Shown here: positions 27,297 to 35,910 of the stretch, one piece after another | Layout of the letters: each line of letters opens with the position of its first letter | Position numbering within the stretch: the first letter of the stretch is position 1 | DNA from: an uncultured Candidatus Melainabacteria bacterium | GTDB lineage: Bacteria > Cyanobacteriota > Vampirovibrionia > Gastranaerophilales > Gastranaerophilaceae | Assembly: GCA_934718085.1 (NCBI GenBank) | Contig: CAKUZL010000005.1 | Coordinates: forward strand, 50,784 to 114,783 | DNA length: 64,000 nt | Direction of reading: 5' to 3' | The notes under the pieces: generated by a model | The model's database searches: none | What the model saw: only the letters and a program-made list of their open reading frames with translations | Told to the model about the DNA's origin: nothing | Program-made: the position numbers and the translations under genes

Positions 27297-28285
27297 AAAT
27301 AAAGTTGAAAACGGCGGGATTTATATGTTTTGCACTGTTTTTGGCGGTCGGTTTGATTTTTTATGCTGTCAAACACGACGGCGAAAAAATTATTCAGGGT
27401 GAAGTCGAAACCCAAACTTTCGATTTATCGTCGAAAGTTACCGGCAGAGTTTCCGAAATAAAGGTCAAAAAGGGCGATAAAGTCAACAAGGGCGATGTTC
27501 TTATCGTTCTCGACACACCCGAAATCTCCGCAAAATCCGAGCAAACCGACGCCATGCTTCAACTTGCCGAAGCCAAGCAGCTCGAGGTTCTGAACGGCGC
27601 GCGGTCGGAACAAAAGCAAATGGCTCAAAATGCTTTAAATCAGGCGAAATCGGGGCTCGAGCTCGCCGAAAAAACATACGGGAGAATGAAGCGTTTGCAC
27701 GACGAAGGAGTTGTTTCCGCACAAAAAACGGATGAAGTTTACACTCAATACAAAAATGCCCAAAAGGCTTACGAAACGGCGAAAGCCAACTTTCAAATGT
27801 ACAACTCGGGTTCTCGATACGAAGACAAACTTATGGCGGGTGCGAACGTGAAACGCGCTCACGGTGCGGTAAAAGAGGTCAGCTCCTACCTGAACGAAAA
27901 TAAAATCACGGCTCCCGTCTCGGGCGAAATTACTCAAATTTCGGTCGAAGAAGGCGAACTTGCGGGCGCGGGCTTCACGTTGATAACGGTCGTAAATACG
28001 GACGACAATTGGGTTGTGCTGAATTTGCGCGAGGATTTGCTTCCGAAAATCAAAATCGGTACGGAATTTAACGTGAAAATTCCCGCTCTCGGAAAGGAGA
28101 ACATTCGGGTGAAAGTCAATTATATCGCGCCTATGGGTAACTTTACAACGTGGCGCGCAACAAAAACTCGAGGCGAATTTGACCTGAAAACCTTTGAAAT
28201 TCACGCCAAACCCGTTAGTAAGGTTGACGGACTCAGGGCGGGCATGAGCGTAATCGTTGATTGGAACAAAGTCGGAAAAGACTGA
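27293..28285 (+). CDS. HlyD/EmrA-family periplasmic adaptor
   Basis: 330 residues: one N-terminal membrane segment (7-27), a biotinyl-lipoyl half-motif (VKKGDKVNKGDVLIVLDTPE), a helical hairpin (about 75-190), the second half-motif ITAPVSGEITQISVEEGE, and beta-barrel and membrane-proximal domains. It links an inner-membrane pump to TolC. It overlaps the tolC-like gene by 4 bases (ATGA) and is followed by two ABC-2 permeases. Confidence 0.9.
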   Translation: MKIKLKTAGFICFALFLAVGLIFYAVKHDGEKIIQGEVETQTFDLSSKVTGRVSEIKVKKGDKVNKGDVLIVLDTPEISAKSEQTDAMLQLAEAKQLEVLNGARSEQKQMAQNALNQAKSGLELAEKTYGRMKRLHDEGVVSAQKTDEVYTQYKNAQKAYETAKANFQMYNSGSRYEDKLMAGANVKRAHGAVKEVSSYLNENKITAPVSGEITQISVEEGELAGAGFTLITVVNTDDNWVVLNLREDLLPKIKIGTEFNVKIPALGKENIRVKVNYIAPMGNFTTWRATKTRGEFDLKTFEIHAKPVSKVDGLRAGMSVIVDWNKVGKD

Positions 28286-28286
28286 T

Positions 28287-29453
28287 ATGAAGGCTTTTTG
28301 GAAAATCGTCATACGTGAAATTCGGCAAATTAAACGCAGTCCGCTGCTTTTGTTTGCGATTTTTTTGTTGCCCGTAATTTGTTGCGTTGTTCTTTCGACG
28401 ACTTTTTCGGCGGGAACTGCGACAAAGCTTCCGATTGCGGTGATTGACGCCGATAACGGAGAACTCTCGCGAAATATCGTCCGCGCGGTGAATTCCGTTC
28501 CTTCGTGCGAGGTTAAATACCGCCCGACCGACCTGAACGAAGCAAAAAAACTGCTTTCGACAAAAAAAATCTACGCGGTTTTGTATATTCCGAAAGACTT
28601 CGGACGTGACATAAACAGGCTTTCTGCGCCGAAATTGACGTATTGGTACAATAATCAGACGATTTTAATCGGCGGAGTAGTGACAAAAGACGTCCAAAGT
28701 GCCGTTATGACGGCTTCTTCGCTTGTTAATGCTTCGATTTTGATGAAGCAGGGAATTCCGAAAGACGCGTTGTCCTCGAAAGTCAATGTTATCAAGGTTG
28801 AAGAGCACGTTAAAGCAAATCCGTACATAAATTATTCGTACTTTTTGCTTTATGCGGCGTTTGCGCACGTCTTTCAGATGATGACCATGCTTACGTCGAT
28901 TTGGACTTTGGGGTCGGAATTCAAAAACGGAACGACGAAACGTTGGCTTAAAGCGGCAGACGGTTCGATTTTGACTGCGGTTTTCGGAAAATTTTTCGTT
29001 TACGGAATTTTGTTTTATTTGTCGATGATAAGCTGTTATGCCGCGTACACCTTGATTTTCGGCGCTTCGTTCGAAGGCTCCGTTGCAACGTTTTTGACGG
29101 GCGGTGCGTTTTTTATTTTTGCGTGCGAGGCTTTGGGCGTCATGTACGTCGCGATTTTGTCAAATTTGCGGTTTTCGTTGAGTTGTGCGGCTTTTTATAC
29201 AGCGTCCGGTTTTACGCTTGCGGGCATGACGTATCCGATAGCCGCAATGCCTGCGATAATGCGGTATTACAGTGCTTTATACCCTATTCGCCCGTTCGTG
29301 AATTTGACGATTGATCAAATTATGCGCGGGTTTGCGCCAATTTATGATGTCAAAAATTTTGTTTGGTTGGCGGCGCTCGCGCTTGTCGGACTTGCGTTTA
29401 TGCCGCTTTTGAAAAAGCATGCCGAAAATAAGGACTTGTGGTACGGGATATGA
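28287..29453 (+). CDS. ABC-2 type permease (YhhJ-like)
   Basis: 388 residues: one N-terminal membrane segment, a large extracytoplasmic domain (about 45-195, IAVIDADNGELSRNIVRAV), then five membrane segments with the ABC-2 arrangement. Such permeases with a big periplasmic domain work with HlyD and TolC to export drugs or other substrates. The start is the ATG 1 base after the hlyD stop. It overlaps the next permease by 4 bases. No ATPase gene is nearby. Confidence 0.88.
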   Translation: MKAFWKIVIREIRQIKRSPLLLFAIFLLPVICCVVLSTTFSAGTATKLPIAVIDADNGELSRNIVRAVNSVPSCEVKYRPTDLNEAKKLLSTKKIYAVLYIPKDFGRDINRLSAPKLTYWYNNQTILIGGVVTKDVQSAVMTASSLVNASILMKQGIPKDALSSKVNVIKVEEHVKANPYINYSYFLLYAAFAHVFQMMTMLTSIWTLGSEFKNGTTKRWLKAADGSILTAVFGKFFVYGILFYLSMISCYAAYTLIFGASFEGSVATFLTGGAFFIFACEALGVMYVAILSNLRFSLSCAAFYTASGFTLAGMTYPIAAMPAIMRYYSALYPIRPFVNLTIDQIMRGFAPIYDVKNFVWLAALALVGLAFMPLLKKHAENKDLWYGI

Positions 29454-30655
29454 TGAAAAATTTTTTAAAAATCTTCTTAAACGAGCTGAAAACGGTGTTT
29501 ACCGACCCCGGAACGTCGCTTATTATGGTGGGTGGAATATTTTTGTACGGACTGTTTTATACGTTGCCGTTTGCGACCGATATTGTTCGCGATGTGCCGA
29601 TTGCGGTCGTCGATTTCGATAATTCGAAGCTTTCGCGCGAATTCGTCAAAAACCTTGACGCGAGCGAATATGTCTCTGTCGAGTATCGCGCCGGTAACGT
29701 GAAAGACGCCGAAAAGGCTTATTTTGAGGACAAAGTCAAAGCTTTTGTCGTCGTGCCGAAAGATTTCGAACGTGATATAAAAAGAGGCGGAAACTCTTTT
29801 GTTTCGCTCTTTAACGACAGTGCTTTTCTCATTTCGTACAAACAGGTATCAACGGGCGTGATAACGTGTGCAACCGCTCTCGGGGCGCGGCTTGAGGCGG
29901 GAATTATGATGAAAAAAGGTGTTCCCGCTCAAAAAGCGATAAATATCAAAATGCCGTTAGAATTTGTCCAAAACCCTTTGTTTAACCCGTCCGGCAGCTA
30001 TATGTACTACATTTATCCTCTCATTTTAATTCTCGTGCTGCAACAGACCATGCTCGTCGGCGGCGGGCTGCTTGCGGGGACTGTTTGCGAAAAACTCCGC
30101 GCGGTCAAATTCGGACGGGTTTCTTCCCGGGATGTCGAATTTTTGAAGATTTTCGGCGAAAATCCTTATTTGACGGTGTTTGCAAAATCTTGCGCGTACG
30201 CGGGTCTGTATTTTGTTTATGCCGTGATATATTTCCTTCTTGCCGCGGCATTGCTTGATTTTGACCCGAATGCCGACATTTTGGGGTTGTTTTTGATTTT
30301 AATTCCGTTTTTGTTTTCGACCGCTTGTTTGGCGCAGGTTTTGACGATTTTTTGCAGACAGCGCGAAAGTTCTCTGTTTATTTTGGTCGTAACGTCGGTT
30401 CCGATAATCTTTTTGCCGGGGTTTGTCTGGCCGAAGGAAAATGTTCCGTTTTTGTTACAAATGTTTACAAAGCTTATCCCGGCAGACGGGGGTATGAACG
30501 GTTTGGTTGAAATCTGGCGTATGGGCGCATCTTTTGCGGGTGTATTTCCCGAATTTTTAAATTTGACGGCGTTGAGTTTTTTGTATTATTTTTTGGCGGT
30601 AAAAGCCCTGAAAAGTGCGTACAAGACTTGCGGAACGGAGGTTTTAAACTCTTAA
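29450..30655 (+). CDS. ABC-2 type permease, second copy
   Basis: 401 residues with the same plan as its neighbour: one membrane segment, a periplasmic domain (IAVVDFDNSKLSREFVKNL matching the equivalent stretch of the first permease), then five membrane segments. The pair probably forms a heterodimer. The start ATG lies in an ATGA overlap with the previous stop. Its last 4 bases overlap the convergent trmFO. Confidence 0.88.
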   Translation: MMKNFLKIFLNELKTVFTDPGTSLIMVGGIFLYGLFYTLPFATDIVRDVPIAVVDFDNSKLSREFVKNLDASEYVSVEYRAGNVKDAEKAYFEDKVKAFVVVPKDFERDIKRGGNSFVSLFNDSAFLISYKQVSTGVITCATALGARLEAGIMMKKGVPAQKAINIKMPLEFVQNPLFNPSGSYMYYIYPLILILVLQQTMLVGGGLLAGTVCEKLRAVKFGRVSSRDVEFLKIFGENPYLTVFAKSCAYAGLYFVYAVIYFLLAAALLDFDPNADILGLFLILIPFLFSTACLAQVLTIFCRQRESSLFILVVTSVPIIFLPGFVWPKENVPFLLQMFTKLIPADGGMNGLVEIWRMGASFAGVFPEFLNLTALSFLYYFLAVKALKSAYKTCGTEVLNS

Positions 30656-31959
30656 ACTTCAAGGTTTTTGAGGTATTCGAGCGAGCGGTTCGCCATAAAT
30701 TCCGCTTTAATTTTTTTGTTTTTGAGAATTTTCCTGTCGATGCCCGTTTTGTCGATAATTCCCCAATTTGAATTAACCGGCATGAATTTTTTGTGACCTT
30801 CGAACGAAATATAGTTGAAAAGTGCGCCAGCCATAGTGATTTCGGGAAGGGTCAACAACTCTTTGCCCTGAATCCTGCGTGCGGCATTTATGCCCGCCAT
30901 GAGCCCCGAAGCGATTGATTCGGTGTAGCCTTCGGTGCCGGTGATTTGCCCGGCGAAGAATAAATCGGGATTTTTGCGGGTTTGAAGTGTCGGGTTGAGG
31001 ATTTTGGGCGAGTTGATAAAAATATTTGCGTGCATAACTCCGTAGCGAAGGATTTGCGCGTTTTCGAGTCCGGGAATCGACCGGATGAGATTTTTTTGCG
31101 CGCCCCAGACGAGGTTTGTCTGAAATCCGACCAGATTGTACATATCGGCGATTTTGTCGTCTTGACGAAGTTGGACGACTGCGTAATTTTCGATGCCGGT
31201 TCGCGGGTCGACGAGACCTACGGGTTTGAGAGGTCCGAAACGCAAGGTGTCAACGCCTCTTGAGGCAATTACCTCGACGGGAAGGCAACTTTCGAAGAAA
31301 GCCGCGTCTTTTTCAAAATCTTTGAGTTGAATTTTGGGCGAAGTCGTCAAAATTTCGTAGAAATTGAGGTATTCATCTTTGTTCATGGGGCAGTTGATGT
31401 AGTCGGGAGTTCCCTTGTCGTAGCGGTTTTTGAAGAAAGCTTTGTCGAAGTTAATCGAAGATTTTTCGACAATCGGGGCGACAGCGTCGTAGAAACGCAG
31501 GTGGTCTTCGCCGGTGAAATTTTTAATGTCGTTTGCGAGTTCCGGGTGAGTTAAGGGACCCGAAGCTATTATTGTAACACCGTTTTGCGGGATTTTGTCG
31601 ATGCGCTTTTTGACGTAATTTATTCGGGGTTCGTCAAGAATTAAATGCTTTATTTTTTCGGAAAATCCTTCGCGGTCGACAGCGAGGGCGTTTCCCGCCG
31701 GAACACTGTGTTTGAAGGCTTCTTCGATTAAATCGGAGCCGAGGATTTTGAGTTCGTGTTTTAAAAGCCCGGAGGCGACGGTTTTGTCGAAGGCACCTAA
31801 ACTGTTGGAACAGACGAGTTCCGCGGGTTTGTCGGTTTTGTGAGCGCCGGTCGAAAATTCGGGGCGCATTTCGAACAAATCGACGTCAATTCCCTGTTTT
31901 GCCAAATACAATGCCGCTTGAGACCCTGCAAGACCTGCGCCGACGACGGTAACTTTCAT
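30652..31959 (-). CDS. trmFO: Folate-dependent tRNA (m5U54) methyltransferase TrmFO
   Basis: 435 residues. TrmFO methylates U54 of the tRNA T-loop with methylenetetrahydrofolate and FADH2. Seen are the FAD-binding VVGAGLAGSQAALYLA, the ELVCSNSLGAFD motif, the conserved Cys in INCPMNKDEY, and QITGTEGYTESIASGLMAG near the C-terminus. It is related to GidA but shorter and with this distinct motif set. Monocistronic, convergent with the efflux operon and overlapping it by 4 bases. Confidence 0.95.
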   Translation of the reverse strand: MKVTVVGAGLAGSQAALYLAKQGIDVDLFEMRPEFSTGAHKTDKPAELVCSNSLGAFDKTVASGLLKHELKILGSDLIEEAFKHSVPAGNALAVDREGFSEKIKHLILDEPRINYVKKRIDKIPQNGVTIIASGPLTHPELANDIKNFTGEDHLRFYDAVAPIVEKSSINFDKAFFKNRYDKGTPDYINCPMNKDEYLNFYEILTTSPKIQLKDFEKDAAFFESCLPVEVIASRGVDTLRFGPLKPVGLVDPRTGIENYAVVQLRQDDKIADMYNLVGFQTNLVWGAQKNLIRSIPGLENAQILRYGVMHANIFINSPKILNPTLQTRKNPDLFFAGQITGTEGYTESIASGLMAGINAARRIQGKELLTLPEITMAGALFNYISFEGHKKFMPVNSNWGIIDKTGIDRKILKNKKIKAEFMANRSLEYLKNLEV

Positions 31960-32032
31960 ACAAACTCCTTTTTTTTGACATGTTTTTGCTTATAATATTA
32001 ACAAAAAAGTTTTTATATAGTAAAATGAAAAT

Positions 32033-33142
32033 ATGGAAAAAAAGGTTAAAATTTTAATCGTAGATTCGGATGACGTGTCAAGAGCCGTGACCCGCAGTTG
32101 TTTCGAAGGTTTTGACCGTGAAGAATTTTCGAATATCGATGATGCACGCGAAAAAATGATTTCCGACGGGCTCAATTTTTTTGTGGTTGATGTTTTTGAA
32201 AATACCGACGAAGTTTGCGAAAAAATCAATGAAATTGCGGCGGAAAATCCAAATACGAGGTTTTTGACGACAAATTATTCGATAGACCCGGACCTGACGA
32301 TAAAACTTGCCAGAAGCGGGCGAAAAGAGTTTATGATAAAGCCCTTGTCGAAGGCGGGCGTTTTGATGCTGCTTGAGCAAACCGTCGAAAAATATTTCGA
32401 GGTAAATCGGCACAGGAAGCTGATTTCGGTGTTTTCGACGTGCGGAGGCTGCGGAAAAACGACGATAGCGGTAAATTCGGCGTTGGAGTTCGCAAGGGAA
32501 AATCCTCGCAAAAAAGTCGCTTTGGTCGATTTTAATTCGTATTTCGGTGATGTTACGTCGTTGCTCGATATCGCTCCGACGTACGATATAAAGTATGCCG
32601 TGGACAATTTGAGGGGTATGACAGCGCAAAATGTTTACGATTGCGCCGAAAAAACGGAAAATTTGTTTATATATGCCGATTCGCCTTATCGTAATCCGGA
32701 TTTTGACGTTTCAGACCGAGGGAAAGTTGAATTTTTGAAGGTTTTGAAGGAAGCGTTTGATTTTGTCGTCGTCGATAATCCGCCCGCACCGATGAGTTCG
32801 ACGGTTGAGATTTTGAAATTATCGGATATGATATTGTTTATAACCGGTGCAAATTTGAATATGCTTCGCAAAACGGCGCAGGGACTTTCGTTTATCGAAA
32901 ACAACAAAATTGCGGACGAAGACGACGTAAAGGTCGTTTTGAACAGGTATTCCGAGACCGACGAGTGTTCCGAGGCGGACGCGGCGCGGTATTTGGATAA
33001 ACCGATATTCTCAAAAATTCCGAACGACTGGAAATCCGCTACCGAGGCGGCAAACAGGGGCGTGTCGGTGTCGGAGCCGATTCTCGGGTCAAAGTTGAGA
33101 AATTCGTATAAAGAACTTTTGAAAAAAATAATGAACGGATAA
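32033..33142 (+). CDS. CpaE/TadZ-like ATPase with receiver-like domain
   Basis: 369 residues. Residues 1-125 are receiver-like (KILIVDSDDVSRA, a VVDVFEN position at the phosphoacceptor site). Residues 130-369 are a MinD/ParA-type ATPase with P-loop CGGCGKTTIAVNSA in place of the usual KGGxGKT, VALVDFNSYFGDVTSLLD and VVVDNPPAPMSST. CpaE/TadZ proteins place Tad pili at the cell pole. There is no Tad pilus gene nearby apart from the CpaF-like partner 5 bases downstream. A TATAGT box lies 11 bases before the ATG and no ribosome-binding site is seen. Confidence 0.82.
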   Translation: MEKKVKILIVDSDDVSRAVTRSCFEGFDREEFSNIDDAREKMISDGLNFFVVDVFENTDEVCEKINEIAAENPNTRFLTTNYSIDPDLTIKLARSGRKEFMIKPLSKAGVLMLLEQTVEKYFEVNRHRKLISVFSTCGGCGKTTIAVNSALEFARENPRKKVALVDFNSYFGDVTSLLDIAPTYDIKYAVDNLRGMTAQNVYDCAEKTENLFIYADSPYRNPDFDVSDRGKVEFLKVLKEAFDFVVVDNPPAPMSSTVEILKLSDMILFITGANLNMLRKTAQGLSFIENNKIADEDDVKVVLNRYSETDECSEADAARYLDKPIFSKIPNDWKSATEAANRGVSVSEPILGSKLRNSYKELLKKIMNG

Positions 33143-33147
33143 GGAAT

Positions 33148-35202
33148 ATGTCGTTAAAGAACAGATTGGATCAAATTAAGAATAATGTCGAACCGGAGTA
33201 TGAAGAGCCGGATATAAGGGAGTTGATGGAAACTCACCCCGATATAAAGGAGCTGATAATATATTCGTATCGCGAAGCGTATGTTAAAACGGGCTCCGAG
33301 CCGTTGAAAACTAATTTGGAATTTTCTTCGCCGTCGGCGTTGGCGGAAGAGGTTCGAAAAGCGGCGGGCACAACGGAAAGGGAATCGTTTCTCAAAATAA
33401 ACGGCGATCTGGTGATAAAAACGTTCATGCCTCCGTTTACAAAGGACGTATGTGCAATAATATCGCGGACTCCGACCGAAGTTATCGCGGATTCTTTCAT
33501 CAGCGACGAAATTTTGGTTTATCTGAAAAATTGTGTCGAAAACCGTAAAAATGTCTTGATTACGGGTTCTCCGGCAATCGATAAGGCCCGGTTGCTCGGA
33601 ATGTTGACCGAGCTTGTCGACGACGATAAAACGTTCGTAATTTGCGACAGGTATTCTAAAATCAAAACCGAGAAAAGAACTTTTATGTTTTCGGCGTTTG
33701 ATTCGCGGCAGGCGGCAATTCTCGATTACGACACTTTGTTCGCGGTCGAACCGTCGGCAGAAGAATTGCTCGAAATTTCAAAATCCGTTTTGTCGGGCAA
33801 AAACGGCGTTATCGCTGCAATTTCGCTTAAGCCCGGCGTTGACGAAAACGAAATTTTAAAAACCATGCTTTTGACTACGGGATTGTCTTCGGAAAACGCC
33901 GAAAAGATTATTATTCAAAGCTTTGACGTCATAATCAATTGCGGAACCGACGAAGAAAATCGTCCGTTTATTTCCGGTATTTACGAAACTTCGCCGTATA
34001 AGAAGGTTTTCGAGCACGAGCTTTATTCGGAAGATTTTCAGCCCGAGGAGCCAGAGCCGTCCGCGCCCGTCGAGGAAGCAAAATATGTGTTTGATTTGCC
34101 GACTCCCAAGAAAAAAGCGGCGAAATTTAAGGACAAAATAAAGAAGAAAAAAGCGGCGCGCGAGTTTTTGGTTGCGACTCAAATTCAGACCAAGCCCGAC
34201 GAGCAGACGATGAGCTCAAAAGGCGAAGAGCCCGCAAACGTGAGCTTTGAGGAGATTTCGCTGACGGCAAAGGGTGTTTCGGACGAAAACACTAAACCTT
34301 TGAGTGCGGGCGCGACGGAGTCGTCGACGGCAAAAAACGTGCAAAATAATGTGCCCGAGTCTGCCGAATTTGAAACGAACGTCGGTTTACAGTCCGATGT
34401 ACCGGAAGTTCGTGAAACGGCGGAAAATTCTGCGCAACAAGCAGTTGCGGAAAATACGGCGGTAACGGAACAGACGATTGAAACCTCTGCTTTCGGTGCA
34501 GCGAAAGCTTTTTCGGGATTTGATATTTCGGAAATGTTTGCGGGAAATGTTCAAAATCCTCAACAAAACGAAGTTTCCGAGGTTTTGCCTTCCGATTCGG
34601 CACACGTTGAAAAATCCGAACCGGGGCAGGTTTCGGCGGATGAAGTTGTTTCGCAAAATGTTGTTGCGGTAGAACAAAATCAGTCGATTGAGCCCGAAAT
34701 TTCGGTAGAGCCGAATTTTTTAAATCAAGAGGAGCTTACTTTGCAGTCGAACGAAGAATCTTCGTCGGTTCCGCAAAATGAAGTTGTTTCGGATATTCCG
34801 GATGTCGAACCGCCCGAAACTCGCGAAATTTCGCCCGAAGAAATTTTGGAAGACGACGAGCCCGAGGACGACGGATATCCCGTAGTTGTGCCCGAAACTC
34901 CGCCCGTTCCGTATGCGGAAAACCAAATCGTGCCGGATGAAGAGTCGGCTTCACAAATCGACGAACCCCCCGTTATAGAAGAGTCTTCGGACGATACGGA
35001 AAAACCGAAAACAATTGAAGATATTTTGAAAAAAACTTCCGAAAAGCAGCCCGCGGCAAAGAAAAAATTAACCGCGAAAAAGTCGACGATAACGGTAAAA
35101 CGCAGAAAACCTGCGGTTCAGACTGAAATCAAGACGGCGACGGAGGATTCGATGGAGCTTTTTAAGGCACCCGAAGAATTTGAAAACGGGGCGGAAAGCT
35201 GA
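33148..35202 (+). CDS. CpaF-like protein without a P-loop, with a long acidic tail
   Basis: 684 residues. Residues 1-290 follow the order of CpaF/TadA secretion ATPases (an N-terminal helical domain, then NRKNVLITGSPAIDKARLLG, an IIAISL-like strand and a C-terminal FDVIINCGTDEENRPFISGIYE). The Walker A lacks GxxGSGKT (GSPAIDKARL instead) and no Walker B Glu pair is seen, so ATP hydrolysis is unlikely. Residues 300-684 are a low-complexity Glu/Pro/Ser/Val tail with a KKK-rich patch near 315-345 and another near 625-650. It is probably a scaffold paired with the CpaE-like protein. The next gene overlaps by one base (TGATG). Confidence 0.65.
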   Translation: MSLKNRLDQIKNNVEPEYEEPDIRELMETHPDIKELIIYSYREAYVKTGSEPLKTNLEFSSPSALAEEVRKAAGTTERESFLKINGDLVIKTFMPPFTKDVCAIISRTPTEVIADSFISDEILVYLKNCVENRKNVLITGSPAIDKARLLGMLTELVDDDKTFVICDRYSKIKTEKRTFMFSAFDSRQAAILDYDTLFAVEPSAEELLEISKSVLSGKNGVIAAISLKPGVDENEILKTMLLTTGLSSENAEKIIIQSFDVIINCGTDEENRPFISGIYETSPYKKVFEHELYSEDFQPEEPEPSAPVEEAKYVFDLPTPKKKAAKFKDKIKKKKAAREFLVATQIQTKPDEQTMSSKGEEPANVSFEEISLTAKGVSDENTKPLSAGATESSTAKNVQNNVPESAEFETNVGLQSDVPEVRETAENSAQQAVAENTAVTEQTIETSAFGAAKAFSGFDISEMFAGNVQNPQQNEVSEVLPSDSAHVEKSEPGQVSADEVVSQNVVAVEQNQSIEPEISVEPNFLNQEELTLQSNEESSSVPQNEVVSDIPDVEPPETREISPEEILEDDEPEDDGYPVVVPETPPVPYAENQIVPDEESASQIDEPPVIEESSDDTEKPKTIEDILKKTSEKQPAAKKKLTAKKSTITVKRRKPAVQTEIKTATEDSMELFKAPEEFENGAES

Positions 35203-35816
35203 TGAAAATAAACGATTTCAAGGATTTAACCCCCGAGCTTAAAGAAACCGCGCTTCTTGAAGTAAGAAACGTTTGCAGACAATGCGAAAATTGCGAACTT
35301 GCAAAAAAGCGCACAAACACAGTCTTTTCGGACGGCAGTTCAAGCGCGCCGATAATGTTGATAGGCGAGGCGCCGGGTGCGGATGAAGACGCACAGGGCG
35401 TGCCGTTTGTGGGCAGAGCGGGGAAACTTTTGAGCAAACTTATCGAGGAGACGGGGCTGTCGCGGGAAAACGATTTTTACATTTGTAACACGGTAAAGTG
35501 CAGACCGCCCGAAAACCGCGTTCCTACCACTGAAGAGAAGGAATGTTGCAAAAAATATCTTGAGGCGCAAATAAGTATTGTTCATCCGAAACTTATTGTT
35601 TTGTGCGGCGCAACGGCGGCAAAATCGTTTTTGGGCGAGGATTTGAAGATTACGAAAATTCGCGGAAATCGGTATATGTTGGACTGCAAAATCCCCGCAA
35701 TCGTGATTTTCCACCCGTCGTATCTGCTCAGGAATCAAAGCGAGGAGGAAAATTCGCCGAGATTTTTGACAAGACGCGACCTTCAAGCGATAAAAAATTT
35801 CATAAAAGTCGGTTGA
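35202..35816 (+). CDS. Family 4 uracil-DNA glycosylase
   Basis: 204 residues. The enzyme removes uracil from DNA and carries a 4Fe-4S cluster. Motif 1 is GEAPGADEDAQGVPFVGRAG, motif 2 HPSYLLRN; CRQCENC near residues 24-29 and CNTVKCRPPENR near 100 provide the cluster cysteines. Its coupling by overlap to the CpaF-like gene seems unrelated in function and may be only transcriptional. Confidence 0.92.
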   Translation: MKINDFKDLTPELKETALLEVRNVCRQCENCELAKKRTNTVFSDGSSSAPIMLIGEAPGADEDAQGVPFVGRAGKLLSKLIEETGLSRENDFYICNTVKCRPPENRVPTTEEKECCKKYLEAQISIVHPKLIVLCGATAAKSFLGEDLKITKIRGNRYMLDCKIPAIVIFHPSYLLRNQSEEENSPRFLTRRDLQAIKNFIKVG

Positions 35817-35910
35817 GATTGTAAATTTTTGTAAACTTGACGCCGAAAACATGCAATGTCTGTCGGTGTTTGATACAATAAAGTAAACAGTTTCGGGAAG
35901 AGCGGGAAAA

